From the NCBI GenBank assembly GCA_963930655.1, contig OZ005610.1, forward strand, positions 20,281,001-20,345,000: a stretch of 64,000 nucleotides of DNA. Direction: 5' to 3'. The translations under genes and the position numbers were made by a program. Of the stretch, positions 45,042-57,039 are shown piece after piece (positions within the stretch are counted from its first letter, which is position 1; each line of letters begins with the position of its first letter). The DNA comes from Myrica gale (taxonomy: Eukaryota > Streptophyta > Magnoliopsida > Fagales > Myricaceae). Under the pieces are notes generated by a model. It worked only from the letters and a program-made list of their open reading frames with translations, was not told the origin of the DNA and did no database searches.

Positions 45042-48000
45042 TAGGGGTGTTCACCGGTACCGGCGGTGGGCCGGTTAACCGGCACCGCCACCGGTACGGG
45101 CACCGCCACCGCTAACCACTCATTAGACGGTGGCGGTGGCAGTAGCGGTAGCCTTTATTAGAAAAAAACGGTGATATTAGCGGTGGCGGTTCTACCGCCA
45201 AAACCGTTTTTTTTAAAAAAAAAAAAAACCTTAAACGGTGTCGTTTTAACCCTATATCTATAATATCTTTAGGGTTTTGTTTTGCAGCCCTAGCCGCTCG
45301 CCCCGACCCCTTCGTTTTATCATTTTCCTTGCCTAGCCTAATTGCCTCGCCCTCAGCCTCCTCACTTCGCGACTTTGCCTCCCCGAGAGCCCGAGACCAC
45401 AGCGGCAGCTGCGGCACAGCCCTCCCGACGCCCCTACACTCACGAAGGTGAGAGACTGCAATGGTCGAACTACATTAGCGGGTCCAGCGACACCTCCCTG
45501 AAGCCCCACTCCACAGCCGCGCGCAGCCGCGCCCAGTGCACGAAGCCTCCCCGAAGCCCCACTTTGTAGTCCACAGCCACACAGCGCCCAGCCATAGGCC
45601 CACAGTGCCTGACCCCAACTCCTCGAGACTCGAGTGCTCAGCAGCGCCATTCTTCCCCCACCGACCGTTCTAAGTTTCTTCTCCTTCTTGGTGAGAATTT
45701 TTTTGAAGGCTCATGTAATAAACTATAGATCCATGGCCTTTGCTTCGGTTGAGTGCAATGGACGAGGGTTTGTATCTTGTTTGGCTGCTGGTTTGATTTT
45801 ATCTTATAGTTATTCAGTGATATCTTTATGTTCGTAGACTTGTAGCAGGGGATTTGTAAAATTTGTTGCTAATTGTCCAAGCATGCTGCTGCAATGGTGT
45901 ATAAGTTTATGGCTATGTTAATGATCATTGTAGTTTGACAGTGAAGGAATTAGGAAAACCGAAAGGCCTCTGATTTTAGTTCTTGAATTCTTTTTATCAA
46001 ATCTTCAATTTGACAAGCTATCTGCCGATGGATTCTATAACATCTAACATGAGTCAAAACAAAGGAAAACTGACAAGCTCTCTGCCGATGGATTCAATTT
46101 ATAAGATTTTATGAGATTGTCTCAATTGTTTGTCAATTATAGGTCAATTTGAAAGGAAAATATACACTGTCAATTGACTCAATTATAGGTCAATTGAGTC
46201 AATTAGAACCATTGTAACGGATAGAAACATTGTAATCATAACCATTTTAAAATTCAAATAGGATCCATAGTCAAACACATCCATTGTAATTAGAAAATTG
46301 TGGCAGTTGGGTAAGAAAATTGTGGCAGTCAATGGTCGAACTACATTCCTAGAGATTGTCTAATTTAGGAGTTTTTAGCACCATATTCTTATGCTATATA
46401 AACATGTGATGCCGTTAAATGTTATACCTTTTATTTTTTCTTGTGGCTACAGAAAAAGCTGGATTTTACCCTTAAATTTATTGGTGGAGATTTAACAACA
46501 ATCCCAGGGATTTCTGATTCTATTGAGGTTAGAACAGAATCTGTCTTCTAGTACTATAGTTATTTCTACTACCTTTCATTATGAGATAAATTGAACATTT
46601 TCTCTCTTAATTGTAGGTTTCAGTGGGTTGGATCTGTTTGGCAGTGGCATCTCTCTCTCTGTTTAATTGAATTGGTTTATTTGATTGTGGTATCAGGTAT
46701 GTGTTTCTATATCATCACTATATTAAATTTAGTTAGTAAAATTGCTTTAGGGTTTGTGAATCTGTTGTCAGTTGGAGGATGGGCTTGGATACTTGGTGAA
46801 TGTGTTGGAGGATGGGATTTAAATTTGTTTGGATGCTTGAGGTGTGATTTGTGAATCTGTTGGAGGATGTGATTTAAGCTTGTGGTGTGATTCCTATGAA
46901 TCTGTTTGATTGGTTACTTTGAATAGAAATTGATACTTGATGTTATGTTTTGTTTTTTTTATGAATGATGCTATGTTTTATTTTTAAAAAACCGTATTTT
47001 TGTATTCTTTATTTTCAGATGGATTTGACACAATCATGTACTCCTAGGAGTGAGACTCGATTGGGAATTGAAACTAGTTTCACTTCTAACGTGATAGGAA
47101 GTAGTGTGGCTACTACACCTTCTCAATCTTGTCCAGCCACTCCTACTGAGAGTGTGGAAACAACTGGGTCTGATCCACGTGGGTTACCACCACTTCCTCC
47201 ACTTAAAAAGAGGAAGAACTCACGTGAGTCTCCAGTTTGGCAACACTACAATAAGGTTGTTGATGAAAATGATGTTATGAATGTTAGAGCCACTTGTCAC
47301 TATTGTAAGAAAGATTTTCCTGCACATCACAAGAAGAATGGGACATCAGGGTTGAAGCAACATTTAGAGTCTTGTGTTTATTACAAGAGGACTTTAGCGG
47401 GTCATGTGGATGTTGGTCAGATGTTTTTGAATCATGATGCAACGAGGGCGAGTAGTGGTGATGTTGGGGTGATGGGGGTCACTCATAAGTTTGATGAGAA
47501 GACTATTAGGGAGTTGATAGCAAGAATAGTAATTATAGATGAATTGTCATTTCTCACGGTTCAGAAGGTTGGTTTTCGGGCATTGATGCATTACTTAGAA
47601 CCTAGTTTTAAGATGCCTTCGAGGTATACGTTGATGAGAGATTGTATGTCATTGTTTTTAAGGGAGAAGATGAAGTTGAAAGATGGGTTTCGGGTGAATA
47701 AGTATAGAGTGTGCCTCACCACAAATACTTGGACATCAATCCAAAATTATATCTATATGTGTGTGACTGGACACTTTATTGATTGTAATTGGACATTGCA
47801 TAAGAGGATCTTGTCATTTAAGAGGATCTAAGACCATAAAGCATAAAGTATTGTAAAGGAATTAGAAGATTGTCTGCTTGATTGGCATATTGATAGAGTG
47901 CTAACGATAACAGTTGATAATGCATCTTCTAACGATGCGGCAATTGACCAATTCAAAAGAAAGCAATTGATGGAAAGTATTGGTGGTTCCATTTTGAAGG

Positions 48001-50144
48001 TTGTGTGTGGACATGAGTATTTACATTGTAGGTGTTGTGCACATGTTCTTAATTTGATTGTATCTGACGGGTTGAAAGATGTGCATGATTCGATAGCTAA
48101 AGTCCGCAATATGATCAAGTAAGTCAAGTCTTCACCTCAAAGGTTAGAAACTTTCAAGAAAGCTGTTTTTGAAAAAAAACATTGTATATGGCCAATTCTT
48201 AAGTCTTGATGTTACAACCCATTGGAACTCCACGTATTTTATGTTGAATGTGGCTGAGAAATACCAGAAAGCATTTGATCAAATGATGATTTTGGATGGT
48301 CATTTTGTTCTTTATTTGCAAGAGGATGGTCATGGGAGGCAAGGTTTGGGTCCACCTACATTTGAGGATTGGGAGGCCATTCGTGGTGTCATAAAATTTT
48401 TGAAGTTATTCTATGAAGTCACTTTGCGGGTATCAGGATCGAACTTGGCCACATCTAATGCATTCTTTGAAGAGTTGACTAAGATTACTAGACATATCAC
48501 AAGGTATAGATCCAGTGGGCAAAAAGATCTTGTGAATATGACATTGAAAATGCAATCGAAATATGATAAGTATTGGGGTGATTTAGAGAAGGTTAATGGA
48601 TTCTTATTCATTGCAGCATTGATTGATCCTCGATATAAATTAGGGGCATTGGAGTATTGGTTCAAAAACCAATTAGGGGAGGCAAAAGGGGATGGAGATG
48701 ACAAAAAAGGTAGAAGGTGTATTTGAGAGGATGTTTTCCGAGTATTGTAGTGGTACTGCTACTGATCCTCCTTCTGCTGTTGTCGATAGCACTGTTTCTA
48801 CGGTTGATGTTAATGATGACGATGACGATGATTACTTTGCTGAATGGAGAATTTCACAGCGGGCATTGGAGTCCAAATATGAGATTGAAAGGTATTTATC
48901 CGAGGGAGTTATAGAGAGGACTCAAAAATTTGATATTCTTAATTGGTGGAAGGTGAACTCTACGAAGTGTCCAGTTATATCTCTGATAGCTCGTGATGTA
49001 TTGGCAATCCCCATCACCACTGTGCCCTCTGAGTCGGTGTTTAGTACTGGAGGACGGATCTTGGATCCTTTCAGGAGTTCGTTGGCTCCAAAGACTACCG
49101 AAGGACTAATATGTGTTCAGAATTGGTTGAGAGGTGACCCTATTGTGGGAGTGGTTGAGTCTGAACTTGATGTATCTGATAACATAACTGAAGATGAAGA
49201 GACTTACCGACTCGATTCAGGTACAATTATTTTTTGGTTAAATTTTGAAATTTGATACTCAATATTATGTAATCATTATAATTTGATGTTTTTATTTTTG
49301 AATTATGTAGAGATATCGATTTTGACGACGGAGATCGAGATGGAGTAGGACGCATTTGCATTTGGCCCACCTTTTAGTCCTTATGCTATTTTATTTGAAC
49401 AATGTTTATTTGATGTATCATGTATGTATAATGTTGTATTTTAGTAATTTTATAGTGTTGTCTTGTATTATGTATTGTTGTAGTTTGGTTAACTTGTAAG
49501 TTTTCTAACTTGTATTTGACAATTTGTTAATTTTGTTGTAGTTTTGTAACTTGTAAGTGAAAATTAAAATCACGTTTTTGTGTTTTAATTGAGAATGATC
49601 AAATATTGGATTTGGTCATTCTCAAAAAAATGGGGCAAATAAAAAAAGGTCATATGATAAGAATCTCCATGATTAAACTTAATTATTGTCATGGGGATTA
49701 ATAATATGGCCTACATGTTTTAGATCTTTGTTTAGATTATGGATCATTATATTGTTCTATTTTTGCTTTTTAGATCAATGTGCAAATGCTATTTATATTA
49801 TAGCCTATAGGTGGTTCAATTGGGATTCGGGAACTCTGCAAAACATCCCAAAAGGGGTACAAATGGGTCCAAAATGCCGAAAAAAATGGGTCCAAAACGT
49901 CCCAAAACAACCTTCAAAACGCCACAAAAAATGGTCAAATGGCCCAACAAATGGGCCCAAATGCCTCAAACGGGCCTAAAAGGCCCAATAATCAGGGCCC
50001 AGCGGTGGTAGCGGTTCACCGCCACCGCCACCGCTGGGCCGGTTATATGTTACCACCGGTGCCGGTGCCGGTGGTAACATATCCATAACCGCTTGTGGCG
50101 GTGGCAGTGGGTGGCATAACCGCCACCGCCCATGCACATTCCTA
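45042..50144 (+). mobile_element. hAT transposon 1, 5.1 kb
   Basis: The left end is TAGGGGTGTTCACC. The right end, complemented, is TAGGAATGTGCATGG. A perfect 8-bp duplication GATTTAAC flanks the element (45034-45041 and 50145-50152). It lies inside an exon of the CACTA transposase: removing it with one TSD restores the reading FEKSKWKEVSDEVKS-YVMNR. Both termini carry dense GGCGGT/ACCGCC arrays (45060-45215 and 50000-50131). A GC-rich leader (45280-45650) precedes the transposase gene. Many copies of the words GGGTCC and GGCCCA lie at 49840-50000. Confidence 0.93.
47019..49348 (+). pseudogene. hAT 1 transposase (BED finger, RNase H-like core, dimerisation domain)
   Basis: The coding exon starts at ATG 47019, right after an acceptor. 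In order: PPLPPLKKRKNSRESPVWQH, BED zinc finger CHYCKKDF with H..KKNGTSGLKQHLESC, VCLTTNTWTSIQNYIYMCVT (first Asp region, D changed to N), LTITVDNASSNDAAIDQF (second Asp), YDKYWGDLEKVNGFLFIAAL (core) and the C-terminal DVLAIPITTVPSESVFSTGG, then RILDPFRSSL of the hAT dimerisation domain. A last short exon 49311-49348 ends EIEME. Stops at 47829, 47844 and 48121 and frameshifts near 48172 and 48700 inactivate it. It is closest in arrangement to ricesleeper/DAYSLEEPER-type plant hAT proteins, and to hAT 2 below. Confidence 0.88.
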
Positions 50145-50612
50145 GATTTAACCTCATCGGAGACCTCCTTCCACTTACTCTTCTCAAATGGGACATGTTT
50201 TCGAACAAGTGCACCAATATGACTCGAGAGCATTGAGGACACCTTCTTATCACTGCACTTACGTCCATCAGGGATATGGACGATCAACTTTCCTCCGGTG
50301 CGAGCCTTGAGTAAGGCAATCCCGCGCGTACTACCTCAAACGTGTCTAATTTCGGACGTCGCTACAAATGAAGAACAATAAATTTAAAATTCAATTAAGC
50401 ATAGAGATTTAAAAGTCATAATATTTAATAAAGATTGACGGGGTAAGATACTTACACGCACAACTATTCTGGGTGCCTACTGGACTGGCAGTGGAAGGGG
50501 ATGACAATATATTTCTATCCCTAAGCGAAGGTTCCGACACAGCTAGTGTACCTGGACTACTCTCAGCTCGAACTGATGAATCGCACCGAAGACGTTTCCC
50601 TCCCGCTGGCAT
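50145..50612 (-). pseudogene. CACTA transposase gene, upstream exons
   Basis: The first exon, 50612 to about 50453, starts MPAGGKRLRCDSSVRAESSP and ends in a TGTAAGT donor. After an intron the next exon encodes RTGGKLIVHIPDGRKCSDKK, then SHIGALVRKHVPFEKSKWKE and VSDEVKS, where the hAT interrupts it. G.KL.V.IP.G......N....IG..VR...P.....WK.V is the N-terminal pattern of PF03004. One frameshift is needed near 50310. The annotation follows the domain, not a single ORF. Confidence 0.75.
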
Positions 50613-50879
50613 GACGTCGTCCTGTGACCAAATAAATCAATATTAGAGAAAAAAACACAATGAATAATGTTACTCAAAATGAATATAAAATAGAAACGCA
50701 AATTTAATTGAAACGATAACTTCGATCATCCATGTCGGCATAATTTCGATCTTTTCTATTAAATCTCGTCTCAACCGTACCAAGATACATTGAGCAAAAA
50801 GTTAGTCATTCATTTAACACAATTCTCTGCTATTGAGCCCTCACATCTTAATACTTAAACGGGGGTCTAAAGCTACTAA

Positions 50880-51830
50880 ATGAATGCATGGCTTGACAAC
50901 TAATACCGTTCGGACGGAGTATAAAGGTCCGAACCATACACATAGACGTTCGAACGCGTTTTACAAAGCGTCTGAACTACAAAAGGAATTTCGGAAGGTC
51001 AATCAACCCTCCAGACTGCGATTGTCGAACAAGAATGTTCTTGGACGCACAGACTCAATTTTCAGCCCAAAATCAACCCAAATCAGAAACACTTCAATAT
51101 AAACATATCACAACCAACCCCAAACTCCATTACTATCATTTGAGAACCTAAAATTTCAAAAAACACATGCTTTCATATATTCAAATACAAGTTTTTCATC
51201 CTAAAACAATTCAATTTAAAAACCACTAACCTCAAATGCAATCCAACTTCAAATTCTAAAAGAGATGCTCCTTTCACACCCTCTTCAATGAGATTGAACG
51301 CCCAAATCAGTTCCCTGATTCTTCTCGTGCTCAAATCTCTCGTTTAATTTGTCTTCCTATTTTTCCTCCACTGTCTGCGAATCTGTAACTTTCATACGCT
51401 TGAATTACGTTCGAACAGATAATAAAACGTTCGGATGCTTACATGTATTAGTTTTCGAGGGAATTCATGACGCAAAAATTTCATATACGTGTGCACGACT
51501 CTGTAACCGTCTGCACTTCATCTTATAGTTCAACACACCGTTTAAGTAATTCTCAAACGACAGTGTATGCTCATTAACATAAAAGTTCGGACAATAGAAG
51601 ACCGCCCGAACACTTCTTTTGCATCACGTGTTTCCTTTCAGGAAATACCAAGACGATAGCGCTAATAATAAACATTAACGTCCGCACGTATTTTGAATTG
51701 CAGGAGTCGCGACCGTGTAAATAAGTGTTCGGAAGTTTTGTTTTCTATAAAATGTCATCGTTCGAGCTTACATTAAACAGTCCGGATGTATAAATTAACG
51801 TCCGAACGGTTCCAAAACGATATTGATATT
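50880..51830. repeat. CACTA internal repeat region with TTCGAACG/TCCGGACG motifs
   Basis: Scattered, often palindromic 8-10 base motifs on both strands: CGTTCGGACG, GTTCGAACGCG, CGTCCGAACG, GTTCGGAA. Between them is AT-rich sequence. Similar motifs recur at 53570-54990 and 57040-57310, and not in the neighbouring elements. Such motifs are known binding sites for the transposase accessory protein in En/Spm elements. That role is inferred here. Confidence 0.6.
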
Positions 51831-52379
51831 TTTAAATTTTTTTAATTAACTTTATTAGCAAATTTTAAATAACCAAAGTTAGTTAATAATGTAAATAATC
51901 TTAAGTGGATTAAGTTCTAATATTTTTTTTTTGAATCAGTGTACCGAAATTAGAAATGTAACATTAATTATAATATATTGTATGGAATGAGTAACATTGA
52001 CTTACTTTCCATACCTATCTTTTTTATTAATAAATATAATTGACTCTTTTAACTTTGACTTTGATTTTGTTAAGTTCTAATATTAATATTTTTTTTTGAA
52101 TGAGTATTTTGAAATTAAATTATGTCTATAAAAACATATTGTATGGAAAACATATTATATGGATAACATAACTAGATAACATAAATATATCACATATCTT
52201 CAAAACACAATATAAACAAAATAACATCAACCAAATATCAATCGATGTCCACAAAACATAATAGAAACAAAATATCCTTAAAACACAATATAAACAAAAT
52301 AATATCAACAAAATACCAATAGATGTCCACAAAACATAATATAAACAAAATATCTTGAAAACACAATAAACAAAAAAAC

Positions 52380-53530
52380 TACAGGTCATCATCTTCATCA
52401 TCACCATCATCTGTTATATTTAGAACGTCGCGGATTTGTCTTAGGTGCTCCTCCATTTCCACTATTCACCGAGTCAATGCAACTAACTCAACACTGCTTG
52501 CCGCTTTCCTCATGGCCTCCCGAATCTAGGTGATCTCCTTCTTCCACTCAAAGTCAATGTTCACGACCTTATTCTCCAAAGCAATCAGCCGTAAACTGAT
52601 CTCATTGACCATCTCATGGGTGGGCTTCAAGACCGATTGTATCTGCTCTGTCAGCTGCATCATCATGTCGTCCATCCAACCAGGTCACTCTGTGGCAAAT
52701 CCCTGGGTCAAGCTCTAGTTAGGATCCTGCTGCTCCCTCGCCACCGCAGGCTTCTCCTATCGTCTAACTCTAGCAGCCCGAGCGATATTCAGTGTTCGGC
52801 GTGTCTGGACCATCGATTTCGAGAGCGTTGTCTTGTTTATACACCCAAGTGGATAAGCTCTGGGCACGTCAACACTCTCGGGTACCAGCAAGGAGTGCAA
52901 GAACTGGGTCAGCAGAATCCCGTGCAGTAGTAAAGTCGTAGCATCCGTCTTCAAGGCCTCCGCACGAACGGACTGATAAATATAGGATGTCATATCAACA
53001 GCTAGCCCCTGAACAATGACCATGTACAATAACTCCGCCCGGCTATAAGACAGCTTCGTAGTGTGCTTCCTCGGGTCGATGGCGGAGCATAAGATCAGGT
53101 GAATGATCCACCAGAAAGGACGCAGCTGCCCGTGTACCATATAGGCTCCGTCCAAAATGGTTGTATCATCACCCAGCATAGTCCGGAATACCTCGGCCTT
53201 AGTAGGCTGACCCTTCATGCTCATTGGCAGGTTTGGGAACGCTGTCAAATCTCGCTCGTACCCTAAGATTCTCGCCAACTCTTCCGGCGAGAATACGATC
53301 GGAACATTACGAACTGTGACCTCCATACTACGCTTCTCGATGTCCGTCGCCCGCAAAATGGCACAATAAAACTCCCGCACCAGGTTTTTCGATGCATACC
53401 CTGTCTAATGAATTAGTGGAAGCCAACCAATCTCCTCTACCACCTCCGGAAGCGTCCGGCCCTCAAAAGTAACGTCTTAAAAATCTGCCAACTTTATGTC
53501 TCGCTCCACAACAATCGAGCGCGACAAAAT
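52380..53530 (-). pseudogene. CACTA accessory protein (putative plant transposon protein domain)
   Basis: The longest open run is 53380-52757 (207 residues): REFYCAILRATDIEKRSMEV, VRNVPIVFSPEELARILGYE, FWWIIHLILCSAIDPRKHTT and ELLYMVIVQGLAVDMTSYIY. This resembles the domain annotated in plant databases as putative plant transposon protein (PF20167, from memory). Upstream the frame continues through two stops (TFEGRTLPEVVEEIGWLPLI). Downstream a coiled coil (MVNEISLRLIALENKVVNID) and an acidic end (DDGDDEDDDL, stop near 52380) follow in a shifted frame. No catalytic motif is visible, so it is a likely accessory factor of the CACTA. It is broken. Confidence 0.6.
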
Positions 53531-54292
53531 AATCGCTCATACGTGCACGCTCATACGTATCAGCTGGCCCACTCATACGTGCATGCTTGCTCATTTTTAA
53601 AATCTGGAAAAACATCATTCGCACTGTAAGAAAAGTGTCTGAACAAACAAAACAAGTCCAAACAGACTAAAAAGACCTTCCGAACTTATTTAATTTCAAT
53701 GTTAAAACGTTCGGACTGGATTCAAAACGACAATGTATCACTTAGCGATGCTAAGTGCGTCCGAACATAAATAAACCTGGCCGAACGCCATCAACATTGT
53801 GTCCAGACAAATAATAAATGACAACGTTTTCCTCCGAACGACATTCAAAAAAGTCCGGCCGTTAAACATTAACATCCGGAGTTTAACGTAACAGTTTGGA
53901 CGCTGTGTGACTTCCAGGTTAACTCAGCCATGACAGTGTCCCTCAACCAGCACACACGCCCAAAAATACTACCAAAACAATGCTAACAATTAACACAATC
54001 AATTTCTACGTAAAAATCAATCAAAAAACACAATGTACAATGTAAAAAATGGAATTGAAAATCTATACGTAAAAACTATTAATAAAAATTAAATTTTTAC
54101 GGCTAAAATCATGTTAGAAGTAAACAAAACATACCTTAACGAGATTAGAGCCTTGAAACAGTGATATTAGGCGAAGATTTGAGAAGAAAAGATTTTAGAG
54201 CTATGAGATTTTGAAAAAACAAATGGTTTGTAATGAAAATGCCGAATTGTTCGGCTTATTTCAAAACTCGTCTCCCCGTCCGAACTCTCTAC

Positions 54293-54912
54293 TAACAGTT
54301 TGAACTTTAGTTTACACACGTGGCCCAATCAACACACGTGTATTAAATGCCAAAATTTAAACCGTTTAAAAAGGTTCGACACACTAAATACGTCCAAACA
54401 CGTTTTAGACGTTCGAACTTATTTACTTCTAAACAAAGCACCGTACGTTTGGCTGACCTACACATTCGGACGTGCACAACTGTTTCCCACCCTCTTGTAA
54501 CGTAAACACGTGTAAACCATGCGATGGTTACATAGCAGTGCGGACATTTTGCTCATCTGTTCCAACCGTGTCGCCTAATGATAACAGTCCGAACCTTATA
54601 CTAAAGGTTCGGACTGTTAGTTTACACACGTATCCCACTCAACGCACACGTATTAAATGCCAAAATTTAAACTGTTTTAAAGGGTTCGGCACACTAAATA
54701 CGTGCGGACGCGTTTTAGACGTTCGAACGTATTTACTTCTAAATCGCACGTTTGGCTGATCCACACGTCCGAACACGTTCGGACGTCCACAACTGTTTCT
54801 CACCATCTTGTAACGTAAACATGTGTAAACCATGCGATGGTTACATAGGAATCCGCACGTGTTGCTCATCCGTTCAAATGGTGTCGCCTATTGATAACAG
54901 TCGGGACCCTAT
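54293..54912. repeat. 310-bp tandem duplication in the CACTA
   Basis: Two units, about 54293-54602 and 54603-54912. The landmarks AGTTTACACACG, TTAAATGCCAAAATTTAAAC, ACCATGCGATGGTTACATAG and GATAACAGTC recur at a spacing of 310. The units have diverged by scattered substitutions. Both carry the TTCGAAC/CCGAAC motifs. Confidence 0.85.
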
Positions 54913-55295
54913 CCCTCTATGTTCGAACGCTTATTTGATATATAGTCCCGACGTTATGGTTGTCATTCAGACGGCGTATTTGTTAATTTAATTATGTGAA
55001 GAAAATTAATTTCAGTGAATTAAGTTAAAATTAGTTACAGTAAAACACCTATTTGACTATAATTACACTACATGTTCTACTAACATAACACTTGTACTAA
55101 TCGCCTATTTTATCGTACTAATTATCCCTTTAATTTATACTAAATTTAATCAAGTGAAAGAATATAAACTAATTTAAAATATTAAAAATAATCCAAATAC
55201 AGAACGAAAATACAATGATAATGTCAAGTACAAGCCTGAGATGGTCTTTCAAACGATATGTAAATAATTAATAATAATAAAACATAAACAGGAAA

Positions 55296-55528
55296 CTAGT
55301 CCAAATTGATAGCTGGCTCGTCCAGATCTAAACCGAGGCCGCCACGAATATACGCCAAATGCTCCTCCATATTATCAACTCGTCGGACAAGTGTCTGCAG
55401 CTGTATCGGAACGGTATGGACAGATCGGGAAAACACATACAATTGTTCTCTCACAGAGAACAGCTCCCTCCGCATAATATTGAGCTCTTCCGTCAGAGCT
55501 CTATCCATTAGAGTAAGTTTGATCTCTA
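55296..55528 (-). pseudogene. Coiled-coil ORF split by the solo LTR (downstream half)
   Basis: The minus-strand ORF starts MDRALTEELNIMRRELFSVR and ends LDEPAINLD. Most of it is a predicted coiled coil (heptad L/I/V). Its end (NMEEHLAYIRGGLGLD) resembles the end of the accessory ORF above (EMEEHLRQIRDVL), so it may be a second, diverged accessory gene. Removing the solo LTR and one TSD joins its frame to the ORF at 56784-56982. Confidence 0.55.
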
Positions 55529-56778
55529 TGTGAGTCCTAGATTTCAGGATTAAGGCAACTCAAGAGGAGGGGTGAATTGATTTTCTAAAAGTTTTCGGTA
55601 TTGACCCCCAAATACGTGTTTGCTAGTACATACTACTTTAGCACAAGTATATAATATGCAATAAGAGTAAATACGTGTTAAAAGTAAAGATAAGGGTAAG
55701 AGAAGCAAACACCCAATTTTTAGGTGGTTTGGCAAACCCGCCTACATCCACCCCTCAAGCTCCTTCACCGAGCCTTGAGGTTTTTCACTATCTTCAAATA
55801 GCTTACACTCTAACTTTTGGGTGCTAGAGAACCGTACAAGTGTTTCCCGGGATCAACACAAACCCAACCAAGTGGTTTTTTTGGCTCATCATTCACAACC
55901 TCACCAAGCTTGAGATATACACTCTCAAATCTTCTTCTTTAGTGAACAATCTCACTAAAGGAAACACCTCTTTTGATTGGTAGGTTGAAGAACAAAACTC
56001 TCTCAAAGAGTAGATATAAAAGTGGAAAACTCTATATTTTTATTCACACAAAGACAAGGATATGAAAGTGTGTTTTGTGTGAATCATATGAGAAAATATG
56101 AAATAGGAAGGTTTGAAATATTTCTCAAGCTATACAAATGATATGTTGTCGTTGGTTCTTCATTTTAGATGAAATGAAGGTATATTTATAGGCCACATGT
56201 GAAAACTAGTCGTTTATAGCCGTTAGGGGTCGATTTGACAATTTTATAGTTGTACCGGTCGACCATTTCATGTACCGGTCGACCGCTTCAAGTAGCCGTT
56301 GCCCAACGGTCATAAATTTGAATGTTGTCAAGATCATCCGCTTCATGTAGAGGTCGACCGCTACAAAATGTTTCATCGATCGGTTCATTTAAAACCATGT
56401 TTTTGACTACTTTTAAACGCCCAATTTTAAAGACTTACTTTCCATAAGTATATGAAGGGTTTAAGAATATATTTGTGGTATTTTGAAACCTTTAAAAATA
56501 ATTTAATCTTTCAAACAAAACTTAAAACGATTTATGCACGTTTTGAAAGATATGCAAGTGCGTGATTCAAATCTTTGTCAAAAGTGAAACAAAGAGTTAC
56601 AAAGATTATACCCTAAGGTCTTTAATCTTCACTTTGAGCTCCTTGCATCTTCTCGTTCTTCTTTCTTCAAGTATTTGACTCTTTTATCAAATCCTCTTTG
56701 TCTTTGAAGATGTCCATTTTATAAACTTGATTCATTTATTGAAATCATCAAAATCTCGATTGTGCACAAAAGCCAACA
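55529..56778. mobile_element. Solo LTR, copy B (1,250 bp)
   Basis: Starts TGTGAGTCCTAG and ends CAACA. The perfect 5-bp duplication CTCTA flanks it (55524-55528 and 56779-56783). It is collinear with copy A at 23830-25149, with point differences and indels. The shared GGTCGACC cluster is at 56250-56390. Confidence 0.85.
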
Positions 56779-56783
56779 CTCTA

Positions 56784-56982
56784 GACCAGTCAAGCAGCAT
56801 TGGAGCGTCATACACAATGAATGTATCGGCATCACTATTTTTAGAATACTCTCCCTCAACTCCACTAAAAAGGAGTCCGCCCAAGCTGGTAGCTCTGTCA
56901 GTCTCCCGACATTGGTGTTATACTCTCCCTCAACATGTTTCTGTTTTTTCCTTACACATGACCCAATCAAATTTAACGCCAT
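56784..56982 (-). pseudogene. Coiled-coil ORF split by the solo LTR (upstream half)
   Basis: The minus-strand ORF starts MALNLIGSCVRKKQKHVEGE and ends LQCCLTGLE at the LTR junction. The reading frame continues directly into the ORF at 55296-55528 after in-silico removal of the LTR. No known domain. The word GTTGAGGGAGAGTAT occurs twice inside it. Confidence 0.5.
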
Positions 56983-57039
56983 TAAATATGCCGATGGATT
57001 CGAAATTGATCTAGAAATTTACCCGTCTGCACTGGTTAT

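Noticed and set aside
45112..45650. Overlapping ORFs in the GC-rich leader of hAT 1
   Set aside because: High GC removes stops in all frames. No family signature, and the same leader type in hAT 2 gives unrelated ORFs.
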